DNA of 64,000 nt, taken from contig JAKFGP010000042.1 of the NCBI GenBank assembly GCA_021502835.1, positions 43,546-107,545 of the forward strand, in the 5' to 3' direction. Positions 20,241 through 30,144 of this stretch are shown piece after piece; within the stretch, counting starts at the first letter, position 1; each line of letters starts with the position of its first letter. This DNA is from Streptomyces thinghirensis (GTDB taxonomy: Bacteria; Actinomycetota; Actinomycetia; Streptomycetales; Streptomycetaceae). Both the position numbers and the translations under genes were made by a program. The notes under the pieces were generated by a model. That model worked only from the letters and a program-made list of their open reading frames with translations. It was not told the DNA's origin and made no database searches.

Positions 20241-21389
20241 TTGGGCGGGCTGACCGGCGGGGATCCGTCGCTGCTGCGGAGGATCAACTCCGCTGTGGTG
20301 CTGCACGCGTTGCGTGCCACGGACTGCGCGACGCTGACCGAGATCACCCGGGTGACGGGGCTGTCCCGGCCGACCGTCGAGGGCGTCGTCGAGGGGCTCA
20401 TCGAGGCCGGTCTCGTCGTCGAGGCGGCCGCCGACGAGGGCACGGCCCGACGGCAGGGGCGGCCCGCACGGCGGTTCAGGGTTCCGGGCGGAGGCCGGGC
20501 ACCTGCTGGGTCTCGAGATCGGGCCGCACCGCGTCGCCGCGCTCCTGTCCGACCTGGACGGCCGGGTCATCGGCGCCCAGGCCAAGGACGTCGACGAGAC
20601 CGCCCCGGCGGACGAGCGGCTGGAGCGGCTGCGCGCGGTCGCCGAGCTGCTGCGCCGGGCCGGTGTCGCGCGCGGCTCGCTGCGGGCGGTGGGCGCGGCG
20701 ACGCCCGGGATCGTCGAGGCGGACGGCACGGTGCGGCTGAGCACCGCGCTGCCCGAGTGGACGGGGCTGCGCCTGGGCGAGCGGCTGAGCCGTTCCTTCA
20801 AGTGCCCGGTGCTGGTCGAGAACGACGCGAACGCGGCGGCGGTCGCCGAGCACTGGAAGGGCGCCGCCACCGAGTCCGACGACATCGTGTTCGTGCTGGC
20901 CGGGCTGAGCCCGGGCGCCGGGGCGCTGATCGGCTGGGCGGCTGCACCGGGGTTACGGCGGGGCGGCCGGCGAGATCGGCGCGCTGCATCTGCTGGGCCG
21001 GGACGTGACGCCGGAGACGCTGCTGTCCACCACGGGCCGGCCGCTGCACCCGCTGGACGAGCAGGCGGTCGCCAGGGTGTTCGCCGAGGCCCGTGAGGGC
21101 GACCAGCGGGCACGCGCGGCCGTCGAGCGTTTCATCCAGCGGCTGGTGCACGACGTGGCGGCACTGGTGCTGGCCCTCGACCCGGAACTCGTCGTCGTCG
21201 GCGGCTGGGCGGCGGGCTGGACGGCGTACTGGAGCCGCTGCGCCGGGAGCTGGACCGCTACTGCCTGCGCCCGCCGAAGGTGACTGTCGCTCCTCGGCGA
21301 GGCCGCCGTGGCGACGGGCTCGCTGCGGCGGCCCTCGACCACGTGGAGGAGCAGTTGTTCGCGGTGGAGGGGCGACGGCCCGGCGCTGA
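20241..21389 (+). CDS. ROK-family transcriptional regulator/sugar kinase homologue
   Basis: This ROK protein has an N-terminal winged helix ([40 protein letters not shown]) and a C-terminal actin-like ATPase fold: [20 protein letters not shown] (phosphate 1), [13 protein letters not shown], the sugar-binding [16 protein letters not shown], and [10 protein letters not shown]. The TTG at 20241 follows GGAGGACGGACG. Indels lie at ~20480, 20955, 21225 and 21295. Such proteins control carbohydrate use; target and inducer are unknown. It converges with a GntR/UTRA regulator. Confidence 0.9.
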
Positions 21390-21454
21390 GCCGCGCCGGG
21401 CCACAGCGGGGATCGGGGTCCGGTCTTCAGGGGGTTTCCGGGGCCGTCCGTGGC

Positions 21455-22218
21455 TCAGGAGGCGCGGGTCTCGGGGCCGTGGTGGATCTCCACGTCGCCG
21501 AAGTCCCCGAACGTCAGCCGGCAGGTGTCCGCGCGGTAGGTGGCGACGGAGAGGGCGGCGGTGCGGCCCTCGGCGAGGTAGCGGGTGGTGACCACGAGGA
21601 CGGGCGCTCCCGGGGGCCGGTCCAGTTCCTTCGCGTCCTCCGCTCCGACCGACCCCAGCTCCACGGCGCTCTCCCGCCGCTCCAGTTCTCCGCGCTGCAG
21701 TTCGCGGAGCACGACCCGCTGCGCGTGCGGCGCCGGAGGGCGCGTCGATGGCGGTGAGGTCGGGCACCGAGGACGGCGGGACGTAGAGCAGCTCCGCCGC
21801 CACGGGCTGGCCGTGCGACACCCGGGAGCGGCGGACGATGTGCACGGGCTCGTCCCGGCCGGTGCCCAGGACCTCGGCGACGGCCGCGGGCGGAGGCGGC
21901 CGGCACGCAGTCGGCCGGTTCCCAGGCGTCATCGGCCGTTCCCGGCCAGGCGTGCCGCTCGGTGCCGACGGCCACGCCCACGCGCGGCGGGGCGACGGTC
22001 GTACCGACGCCTCGGCGGCGCTGGAGCCTGCCCTCCAGTTCGAGCTGTTCCAGGGCCTGCCGGAGCGTGGCGCGGGCGACGCCGAAGCGGGCGGCGAGGT
22101 CGCGCTCGTTGGGCAGGACCTCGCCCACCGAGAACTCCGAGTCCAGGGCCTCGCTGAGCACGGTCCTGAGATGCCAGTACTTCGGTTCCGGCACCGATTC
22201 CAACTGCGTGGTCCCCAC
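21455..22218 (-). CDS. GntR/HutC-type regulator with UTRA domain
   Basis: The N-terminal GntR winged helix reads PKYWHLRTVLSEALDS..., EVLPNERDLAARFGVARATL and RQALEQLELEGRLQRRRGVG. The UTRA effector domain contains EPVHIVRRSRVSHGQPVAAE, LGAEDAKELDRPPGAPVLVV-like segments and ends in RLTFGDFGDVEIHHGPETRAS. HutC/DasR relatives sense phosphorylated sugars or acids. A TTGGTC-N2-GACCAA palindrome lies about 100 bp upstream of the start, matching the operator style of this family. Indels lie near 21740 and 21900. Confidence 0.9.
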
Positions 22219-22315
22219 CCTGTCCTCCGCAATCGCCGTGGTCCGGCGGCGTTTTGACGCCCTTGTTTATTAAAGGTTGTTGCAGTTCTCTGCGACCATA
22301 ATACGGCCCACACCC

Positions 22316-22329
22316 TTGGTCAAGACCAA
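22316..22329. promoter_or_regulatory. TTGGTC-N2-GACCAA palindrome, dre/HutC-like operator
   Basis: The 6-bp arms are perfectly complementary around a 2-bp centre and carry the TGGTC..GACCA core of DasR/HutC-family operators. It sits between the ECF41 gene terminator and the GntR/UTRA gene start (22218), so autoregulation is the simplest reading. Confidence 0.6.
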
Positions 22330-22348
22330 TCCCGCGACAGGACGGCGA

Positions 22349-22374
22349 AGCCCCCCGTCGCGAGACGGGGGGCT
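22349..22374 (-). terminator. 11-bp hairpin downstream of ECF41 sigma gene
   Basis: AGCCCCCCGTC (22349-22359) and GACGGGGGGCT (22364-22374) form a perfect 11-bp stem with a 4-nt loop, 43 bp past the ECF41 stop on the minus strand. Confidence 0.8.
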
Positions 22375-22416
22375 CGATCCGTGGCGGATGGGCGGATGGC
22401 GCTGCTGAGGCCTGCC

Positions 22417-23304
22417 CTAGGGGGTGTCCAGGAAGCGCAGTTTGTCGGGGTTGCGAATGATGTACACCGACTGGATGCGCCCGTCGGCCACGTCCAGCTG
22501 GAAGACGGAGTCGGCCTGCCGCCGGACAGGGCCAGCAGGGGCCGGGCCGCCGTTGAGCTCCAGGAAGCGGTAGGAGAAGTCCGGGATCCCCTTCTGTGCG
22601 GCGCCGAGCAGGAAGCGGCCCACCTTGTCGGCACTTCTCCAGCACGCGCAGGGGCGCCTTGGACTTGCCACCGCTGTCGCCGACCAACCGGACGTCGGGC
22701 GCGAGCAGCGCCATCAGCCCTTCCAGGTCGCCGTCGGCCGCGGCGGCGAGGAAGCGTTCGGTGAGGTCCCGGCGCTGCGCCGGGTCGACGTCGTAGAGGG
22801 GCCGCCGCTCGTCGACGTGCTTGCGGGCCCGCCCGGCGAGCTGGCGCACCGCGGCCTCCCCGCGCTCCAGCATGGCGGCGATCTCGGCGTACGGGTAGCC
22901 GAACGCCTCCCTCGGGACGAAGACCGCCCGTTCCAGCGGTGACAGCGACTCCAGGACGACGAGCACCGCGAGGGACACCGAGTCGGCGGAGCACGGCCCC
23001 GCTCGGCGGTGTCCGGTACGGCGTCCCCGAAGTCGGTGGCGTAGGGCTCCGGCAGCCAGGGGCCGACGTACGTCTCACCCCGCGACTTGATCTGGCGCAG
23101 CCGGTCGATGGCGAGGCGGGTGGTGACGCGCACCAGGTACCCGCGCGCCTCCCGGACGCCGGAGCGGTCGGCGCCGGACCAGCGCAGCCAGGCCTCCTGA
23201 ACCACGTCCTCCGCGTCGGCGAGGCGGCCCAGCATGCGATAGGCGACCCCCAGGAGGACGGGGCGGTGCTCTTCGAAGACATCGGTCGCGGTTTCGGTGG
23301 TCAC
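22417..23304 (-). CDS. ECF41-family (SigJ-like) RNA polymerase sigma factor
   Basis: Sigma-2 region: EEHRPVLLGVAYRMLGRLAD, AEDVVQEAWLRW. Linker motif YVGPWLPEP is diagnostic of ECF41. Sigma-4: LSPLERAVFVPREAFGYPYA, EIAAMLERGEAAVRQLAGRA. The C-terminal SnoaL-like extension carries GDSGGK (the DGGGK-like motif) and ends with the NPDKL motif, both used for self-regulation in this group. Frameshifts occur near 22990, 22640 and 22540. ECF41 genes usually sit beside a carboxymuconolactone decarboxylase/oxidoreductase gene; here the divergent neighbour is an alpha/beta hydrolase instead. Confidence 0.92.
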
Positions 23305-23430
23305 CGTTCCATCCCAGCGGACGCGTGCGGCCGTGTCCAGGCGGAACCGCCCCCGCCCGAGGCCGACCGGCGACCGGGGGCTACCCGTCGGTAGCTCTTA
23401 CTGACAAGGTGTCTACGCAACGTCGTCGTT

Positions 23431-23492
23431 CATGCGTTCCCGACAACATGCGTTCCCCCAACATGTGTTCCCACAACAGATGTTCCCGACAA
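23431..23492. repeat. Four tandem 15-16-bp repeats, consensus CATGYGTTCCCNNCAA
   Basis: Units at 23431-23446, 23447-23461, 23462-23476 and 23477-23492 share CATG(C/T)GTTCCC..CAA (the last is CAGATGTTCCCGACAA). The array runs up to 20 bp before the hydrolase ATG, in the spacer to the divergent ECF41 gene, so it could be a multi-site operator or leader element. Confidence 0.85.
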
Positions 23493-23511
23493 GGAGCAAC
23501 AAGGGAGCCCC

Positions 23512-24388
23512 ATGTCCGCAACGCTCTCCTTCACGGCCCCCACCGAGCACGGCCCGCAGGACATCACCCTCGCCTACGCGCGCGTGGGTGAGGGCGAACC
23601 GCTGCTACTGCTGCACGGCATAGGTCACCACCGGCAGGCCTGGGACCCGGTGGTCGACATCCTCGCGACCGAGCGCGAGGTGATAGCCGTGGACCTGCCG
23701 GGGTTCGGGCAGTCGTCCGCGCTGCCGCACGGCCTGCCGCACGATCTGCCGACGACGAACGCGGTACTCGGCGCCTTCTGCACGGCGCTGGGGCTCGACC
23801 GGCCGCACGTGGCCGGCAACTCGCTGGGCGGTCTGCTGGCCCTGGAGCTCGGCCGCGAGAACCTGGCGCGGTCGGTGACGGCCCTGTCCCCGGCCGGCTT
23901 CTGGACGCAGGCCGAGCGGCGCTACGCCTTCGGCGTCCTGATGGGGATGCGCCGGACCGCCCGGAGCCTGCCCCTCCCCTGGTCGAGCGGCTGTCCCGCA
24001 CCGCGTCGGCCGCACCGCGCTGACGAGTACGATCTACGCCCGTCCCGGCCGCCGCTCCCCCGAGGCGGTCGTCGCCGAGACGCTGGCGCTCGCACACGCG
24101 CAGGGGTTCTCCGAGACGCTCCGGGCCGGACGGAGCGTGCTGTTCACCGATGACGTGCCCGGCGTCCCCGTCACCGTGGCGTGGGGCAACCGGGACCGGC
24201 TGCTCCTGCCCCGGCAGGGCATACGCGCCAAGCACGCCATTCCGCGGGCCCGCCTGGTGCGGCTGCCCGGCTGCGGCCACGTCCCGATGAACGACGACCC
24301 GGCGCTGGTCGCCCGCGTTCTCCTGGACGGCAGCAGGGCTCAGTCGGCCAAGGCCTTGAGGACCTCGTTCAGCACGGTGGCGTTGTAG
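23512..24388 (+). CDS. Alpha/beta hydrolase
   Basis: This is an alpha/beta-hydrolase-fold enzyme. The oxyanion HG motif is LLLLHGIGHHRQAWDP, the nucleophile elbow VAGNSLGGLLALELG (Ser), the acid in VAWGNRDRLLLP, and the catalytic His in LPGCGHVPMNDDP. Length is ~290 residues with an indel near 23985. AGGAGCAACAAGGGAG precedes the ATG. The 3' end overlaps the opposing lipase gene by about 50 bp as sequenced, so the true stop may be slightly earlier. Divergence from the ECF41 gene suggests it could be that sigma factor's target. Confidence 0.88.
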
Positions 24389-25207
24389 GGCATGCTCACG
24401 TGCGGGGTGTGGTCGTCCGGGTCGATGTCCTGCAGGACGATGTTGTTCACGTAGCGACCCTCGGCCTTCGCGAGGGCGCACGACGTGTACGGAGTGACCA
24501 CGTCGTCGTACTGGGTGGCGATGACGGTGTGGCGGACGCCCTCCGTCGTCTCGCCGAGATCGGCCAGCTCGCGCTGGAAGGGGTGGTCGTGCTGGAGTTG
24601 CGGCCAGGCCGGCACGACCTCCCCGACGGGGCCCTGTTCGAGGAGTTCCACCGCGCCGGGAATCTGGCGGGCGAGGTTCATCAGCCCCTGTGCCGTGACT
24701 CCGTGGTTGCTGGGCGCGATGCCGACGAAGTTGCGCACCTTGGGCCCTCCGCCCAGGGCGTTCAGGTAGTAGCGCGGCATCATGCCGCCCTGCGAGAAGC
24801 CGACCACGTCGACCTCCTGGGCGCCGGTCCGCCGCAGCACCTCGTCGACGAAGTCCGCGAGCTGCCGGGCGGAGTGCTTGATGTCCCCGAGGCCGAAGAT
24901 GACCGGGTTGCCGTGCTGGCCGTAGTCGAGCCGGAAGACGCGGTGACCGTGCTGCCGTAGCAGCGGTGTCGCCGTGTTCCAGGTGTAGCCCCGGTTGCCG
25001 AAGGTGCCGTGCACGAGCACCACCGGACGCGGATGCTCCTCGGTGGGCGGGACGTTCCAGTCGTCCTCTCCCGCCTGTACGTCGACGGTCGCGATGACCT
25101 GCGCTCCGCCGGCCTGGACCACCGCGCCCAGGCGGTGCGGGGCCTCGGCGATGTCCGTGACGACGTCGTCCGAGTTGGCACCGGGGAGGCGGGGGGAGGA
25201 AGCTCAT
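24340..25207 (-). CDS. Alpha/beta-fold triacylglycerol lipase
   Basis: This lipase-like protein has HG motif VVLVHGTFGNRGYTWNT, nucleophile elbow VDVVGFSQGGMMPRYYL (Ser), an acidic region DDVVTPYTSC and a C-terminal His in DDHTPHVSMPYNATVLNEV. It resembles class I.5-like / EstA-type extracellular lipases of actinobacteria, although no signal peptide is visible from the ATG at 25207 (MSFLPP). One indel near 25140 separates the N-terminus from the body. It lies downstream of the KAS II gene on the same strand with 110 bp between, so it may be outside the cluster. Confidence 0.87.
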
Positions 25208-25316
25208 GGTGTTCTCCCTTTCGTTGGGGAATGGCGCGGAGTCCGAACAGTCCCCTCAGTCCCGCGTCCATCGAGTTCCGCAACGATCCCTCGACCGGGA
25301 GAACGAACTCACTCCA

Positions 25317-26688
25317 TCACGGCAGCTGCAGATGCGGCTGCGTTGTGTGTTGAGGCTGGTCAGCGAGATGGCGGGTGTCTGCGGGCAAGAAACTCCCGCC
25401 GCCGCCTGGAGTTCTCACGGTGAAGGAGCGGCTGGCTCCCCGGGCCGGTTCGGTGGGGCAGCTTCTGAAGGCGAGTACGGCGTTGTGGCCGCCGAAGCCG
25501 AAGGAATGGCTCAGGGCGAGGTCGACGGGCTGCGCCCGGCTGGTGCCGGTGACGGCGTTGATCTCGGCGTCTCCTTCCTGTTTCTCGAGGTTGGCCACGG
25601 GAGGCACCCTGCCGTGGGCCACGGACAGGGCGGTGATCGCCGCTTCGACCGCCCCGGCCGCGCCGAGCAGGTGGCCCAGGGTGCCCTTGACCGAGGTCAC
25701 GGAGGGCTGGTGCGGGAAGAGGCGACGGATCAGACGGGCCTCGGCGGCGTCGTTGAGCGGCGTGCTGGTGCCGTGCGCGTTGATGTGCTGCACGTCCGCG
25801 GGGCGGGCGCCGGCGTCGTCGAGGGCCCGCCGCACGGCGAGGGCGGCGCCCTTGCCCGCGGGGTCGGGCGCCACGGGGGTGGTGGGCGTCGGACGACGCT
25901 CCGTAGCCCGCCAGCAGGGCGTAGCCGGGGCGTCCGCGGGCCCTGGCCGCACTCGCCGGCTCCAGGACGAGGGCCGCACCGCCCTCCGCCATGACGAAGC
26001 CGTCCCGGGCGGTGTCGAAGGGCCGGGAGGCGGCCCGCGGGTCGTCGCCGCGCCGGGACAGTGCGCCCATCCGGTCGAAGCCGGTGACCCAGAAGGGCTG
26101 TACGACCGCGTCGGAGGCGCCCGCGACGGCGATGTCGCAGGCCCCGGAGCGCAGGAGTTGCAGGGCGGTGCCGATGGCGGTGGCGCCGGAGGCGCAGGCG
26201 GTGACCGTGCTGGCGCCGGGCCCCGGGCACGCAGGTGGATGGTGAGCTGTCCGGTGGCCATGTTGGGCAGGGAACATCGGCAGCAGCAGCGGTGAGACGC
26301 GCGCCGTGCCCAGTTCGAGCAGTTTGCGGTGCTGTTCCAGCATGGTGCCGGTGCCGCCGGCCGAGCTGCCGAAGACCACCGCGACGCGGTCCGCGTCCCA
26401 GTCGGCCGGGTCCAGACCGGCGTCGGAGACCGCTTCCACGGGCGGCGTAGAGGGCAGAACTGGGTGAAGCGGTCGTACTGCCAGGGGCGTGAGCCGGGGA
26501 CGTGACCGCGGGGGGAGAAGTCCGGTACGAGGCAGGCGAAGTCGACCGGGAGCCCCTTGAGTTCGGGGACGTGCCGGGCGGTGGGGCGGCCCGCGCACAC
26601 GCCGTCCCAGGTGGCCCCGCGGCCGGTGCCGGCCGGGAGTGACCAGGCCGATACCGGTGACGGCGACGTCGGGACGGGCGCCGGTCAC
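25317..26688 (-). CDS. Beta-ketoacyl-ACP synthase II (FabF-like)
   Basis: This is a condensing enzyme of the KAS I/II family. The catalytic Cys is in TVTACASGATAIG, the two His in INAHGTSTPLND and GHLLGAAGAVEA, and the C-terminal glycine-rich SHSFGFGGHNAVLAF is present. The start overlaps the ACP stop by 4 bp (26685-26688). Indels lie near 26600, 26440, 26265 and 25890. The C-terminus as sequenced runs ~40 residues past the usual end; an indel near 25450 may hide the true stop. It is the last gene of the dedicated fatty-acid operon and would extend the acyl chain on the partner ACP. Confidence 0.93.
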
Positions 26689-26942
26689 GACTTGACGGCC
26701 TCGGCCATGAGGTCGGCCACGCCGGCCAGGGTGAGGTCCGGGTCGGCCTCGCCGTCCTGTACTTCGATGCCGAGTTCCTCGGTGAGTACGACGAAGAGCT
26801 CCACCACGGCCAGCGAGTCGAGGTCCAGCTGTTCGAAGGTCGCGGTGGGGACGATGGCCTCGGAGGGCACTTCGAACTTCTCGCTGAGAACCGAGGTGAG
26901 CAGGTCGTAGGCGCGGCTGTGGGGGGTGGTGTCGGTGGTCAT
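26685..26942 (-). CDS. Acyl carrier protein
   Basis: This 85-residue ACP carries the phosphopantetheine serine in FEQLDLDSLAVVELFVVL (DSL motif) and an acidic helix II. It has no frameshift. Its stop overlaps the KAS II ATG, so the two are translationally coupled. It probably carries the growing acyl chain in this cluster-specific type II system. Confidence 0.93.
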   Translation of the reverse strand: MTTDTTPHSRAYDLLTSVLSEKFEVPSEAIVPTATFEQLDLDSLAVVELFVVLTEELGIEVQDGEADPDLTLAGVADLMAEAVKS

Positions 26943-27029
26943 GTCAGGGGTGTCCTTTCCGGTCCGACGGGCGGTACCCGGGGGTGGTGGGGTTCCGTGT
27001 GGTGGAGTTCCGTGGTGGCGGTTGGGCGG

Positions 27030-28148
27030 TCAGCCGAGCGCGGCCGGTGCCTCCAGCTCCGCCTTGACGTCCTCGAGCAGGGCCATCGCGTCCCTGCCGT
27101 TGACCACCCGGTGGTCGTAGACCAGGCCGAGATGGACGAACCGGTGGGTGCGGGGGGTGCCCTGCGCGTCCAGGAGCACCTGGTCGTCGACGGCGCCGAT
27201 GGAGATCACGCAGGTCTGGCCGGGGAAGACGATGGGGGTGGCCAGGACCATGCCCTCCGTGGTGTGCGGGGCGACCATGATGTTGGCCCCGGCGAGTTCG
27301 GCGGCCTGGAACGTGCCCCGGAACGCCTTGCTCCGGAAGCCGGTCAGCAGGTCGGCGATCCGGTCGCTGCTCAGCTCGGCGGCGTCGTGCACCACCGGGG
27401 TGTACAGACCTCGGCCCGCGTCCATGGTGACGCCCACGTGGGCCGTTCGCTCTCGCGTACCGCGCCGTCGTCGGTGAGCGCGGCGAACATCAGGGGGTGT
27501 GCCGCGTGCCGGCGCGCCACCGCCTTGATCAACAGGACGGGCAGGGAAACGAAACTGCCGGTGCGCTCGGACAGCTGCCGGGCCAGTTCCTCCGCCTGTC
27601 CGACGTCGACCTTGGCGTAGGCGGCCGCGGCGGAACGGTCCGCATCGACTCGGTCACCACCGCCCCCACCGTCCGCTGTCGCTTCGACAGTCGGCGCTGG
27701 GGAGGGGGCGCCGACGCGGCCCGCTGCACCAGGGCCTCGACATCGGCCGTACGGATGACCGTGCGCCCGAGAGACCGCGCAGCTCGGCCTCGGACACGCC
27801 GTGGCGGTCGGCGAGCGCACGGGCCCGTTGGTGATGTCTCGGCTCCGCGCCGGGGAGGTGCCGATGTCGCCGCCGGGGGTGGCGGCCGACGCCCCGGTAG
27901 GAGTCGCGCTCGTCGGCCGACTCGAAGAGGTAGGCGATGGTCTGCCCCGGCCTGCAGTCCTGGCCGCCGCCGACGAGGACGTGCAGGATTCCGGGGCCGG
28001 TGCTCTCGATCTCCTCACTGGCCTTGGAGGTCTCCACGACCGCCAGCGGTTCCTCGCCCTCGATGCTGCTGCCGTCGGGGACGAGCCACTCGACCAGGGT
28101 GTAGCTGGAGTCGTTCGTGTTGAGCGTGGGCAGCTCGATGCCGATCAC
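27030..28148 (-). CDS. 2-oxoacid dehydrogenase E2 (lipoyl acyltransferase)
   Basis: The E2 subunit has an N-terminal lipoyl domain with the lipoylation lysine in VVETSKASEEIES, a short peripheral-subunit-binding region (VVRTADVEALVQRA), and the acyltransferase catalytic domain (LPVLLIKAVARRH, MDAGRGLYTPVVHDA, ISIGAVDDQVL). The active-site motif reads DHRVVNGRDA: His is present but the usual Asp of HRxxDG is Asn. The GTG at 28148 overlaps the E1-beta stop. Two or three indels lie between 27430 and 27960. With E1 it would make an acyl-CoA or acyl-ACP from a 2-oxoacid. Confidence 0.88.
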
Positions 28149-29159
28149 TTCGTCGCCTCCATGATCGCGCGGTGGATGGTGGACGGCTGGAGCAGCACGT
28201 CCTGCCTCCAGGTGCGCGCGCGGTCGGTACGATGCTCGGCTCGGCACTCAGCGGCAGCACCGGGCGGGCAAGTCGGCTCCACAACTGCTCGTGGAGTTGC
28301 TGTGCGAGCAGCTCGCCCCAGGTCCCGTCGGCCGTGGAGTCCTCCATGACACAGATGCGGTCGGCACGGCCAGCACCGGGAGCAGCGCCTTGCTGTCGAA
28401 GGGTAGAGCTGGGGGAGGGCACCAGCAGTTCACACGTGATCTCCTCTTCGAGGAGCAGGGTGCGCAGGGCGGTGACGGCCCGTTCGGTGAGCCCTCGGGG
28501 CCAGGACGATCCAGTCGGGGGGTCCGCAGTCCGGCGCGAACACCCGGGCGGTCTCGCTGGGATCGGCCAGCACCTCGTAGCGGGGAAAAGGTCGTCCACG
28601 ACCCCGCCTGGTACATGGCGCGGGTGTAGAGCACCTTGTCCTCGAAGAGCACACCGGGCTCCTCGCGGTCGAGCATCGCGGTCAGTACGCGCTGGTTGTC
28701 GTGGAACAGGGAGACTTCCCGCAGGTGCAGCGAGGGAATGCCGAGGAAGTGCTTCTGCAGGCTCTGGCTGTGCGTCGGGCCGTACCCCCGGTTGCCGCCG
28801 GTGGGGCAGCGGACGACCATGCTCATCGGAACCCTGCGGCCGTACATCGACACGGACTTGGCGGCGAAGTTCAGCAGCGGGTCGAAGGCCAGCGCGGCGA
28901 GGTCCGAGAACATCATCTCGACCACGGACCGGTTGCCGGCCAGGGCCAGGCCCGCGCCCACGCCGGCGATGCCGCCTTCGCTCAGCGGCGAGGAGAGCAC
29001 CCGGTCCGGGAAGCGGTCGGAGAGCCCCCGGGTCACTTTGAACGCCCCACCGTAGGGGTCGGCGACGTCCTCGCCGATCAGATAGGTGCCGGGGTGGGCG
29101 CCGAGGAGGTGGTGCAGTGCGCTGTTGAGGTTCTCGGCCACGCGCTGGCGCCTGGTCAT
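28145..29159 (-). CDS. 2-oxoacid dehydrogenase E1 beta subunit
   Basis: This transketolase-like pyrimidine-binding subunit contains YLIGEDVADPYGGAFKVTRG, VLSSPLSEGGIAGVGAGLAL (Glu that activates TPP lies in this region), the YGRRVPMSMVVRCPTGG segment and TYRxxxGxx-equivalent GPTHSQSLQKHFLGIPSL. After frame correction the C-terminal transketolase domain follows and ends TIHRAIMEATK. The start ATG shares one base with the E1-alpha stop (TGATG). It works with the alpha subunit and E2 next to it. Confidence 0.9.
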
Positions 29160-30134
29160 CAGGGCACTCCCCATCGGGACGCCGGACGCGCGCCGACCTC
29201 TCGTACGACGGCGGCGACGGCCTCCGCCTGTGCCTGGTCGGCGGCGGCGGACTGTGCGGGGTGGTCCTGTCGGTAGCGGCGGTACCAGTCGTGCCGGGCC
29301 GCTCGCTCACGGACCTCGGCCGCGCGGGTGTCGTCCCCCTTGCTGTGCGGGCCCACACGGTGGGTGACGCACTCGACCACGTACGGCCGGTGCCGGTCGC
29401 GGACCTGTTCGACCACGGGGGCGAGGGCGGCGCGTACGTCGGTCACGTCCACGGAGTCGATCCGCAGGTGGCCGACGCCGAAGGCCGCCGCCCGGGTCGC
29501 GACGGTGCCGGACATCTGCCGCTCGGTCGGTGTCGACTCGGCGATCCCGCTGTGCTCCACCACGACGAGCACCGGGACCTGCCACAGCTGCGCCATGTTG
29601 AGCGCCTCGTACACGGCGCCCTCGCCCCAGGTGCCGTCGCCGATGTGGACCACCGCGATCCGGCCCGGCTCGGCCCGCTTCAGGTGCAGGCCGACTCCCA
29701 CGGCGACGGGCAGGCTCTGGCCCTGTACGCCGGTCGACAGGTAGCGGTCGCGGTAGATGTGCTGGCTGCCGCCCACACCGTGGCAGACGGCACCGGGCCG
29801 CCCCATGATCTCCGCGAGCAGACCGTGCGGGGTCGTGGAAGCGGGGCCAGGTAGTGGCCGTGCCGCGGTGGTTGCTGAAGACGTAGTCGCCCCCTCGTCC
29901 AGCAGCGGGTAGAGCGCGACGGGGATGTACTCCTGGCCGAGGCAGGTGCGTGGTGCCGTGCAGCCGGCCCTGGGAGAACAGCTCCAGCACGGCCAGTTCG
30001 AAGTGGCGGATCATCAGCAGGGTGCCGAGATCGGCGTCGGACAGGCGGGACAGGGGGACGGGCCACGACACCGGCTTCCGGGTTCGCCGGCGGGCGCAGA
30101 GGTCGACCGCGGGGGACGCGGACGTGACGTTCAT
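29159..30134 (-). CDS. 2-oxoacid dehydrogenase E1 alpha subunit
   Basis: This TPP-binding subunit has the GDGTWGEGAVYEALNMAQ motif (GDG...N), preceded by GLHLKRAEPGRIAVVH and followed by VVVEHSGIAESTP. The N-terminal half includes LLMIRHFELAVLELFSQGRL and YVFSNHRGHGHYLA after correction of indels near 29830, 29900 and 29945. Length is ~320 residues, as in PDH/BCKDH E1-alpha. No dihydrolipoamide dehydrogenase (E3) gene is present in the window, so the complex would borrow the cellular E3 or act without re-oxidation. Confidence 0.9.
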
Positions 30135-30144
30135 GAGGTGCTCC

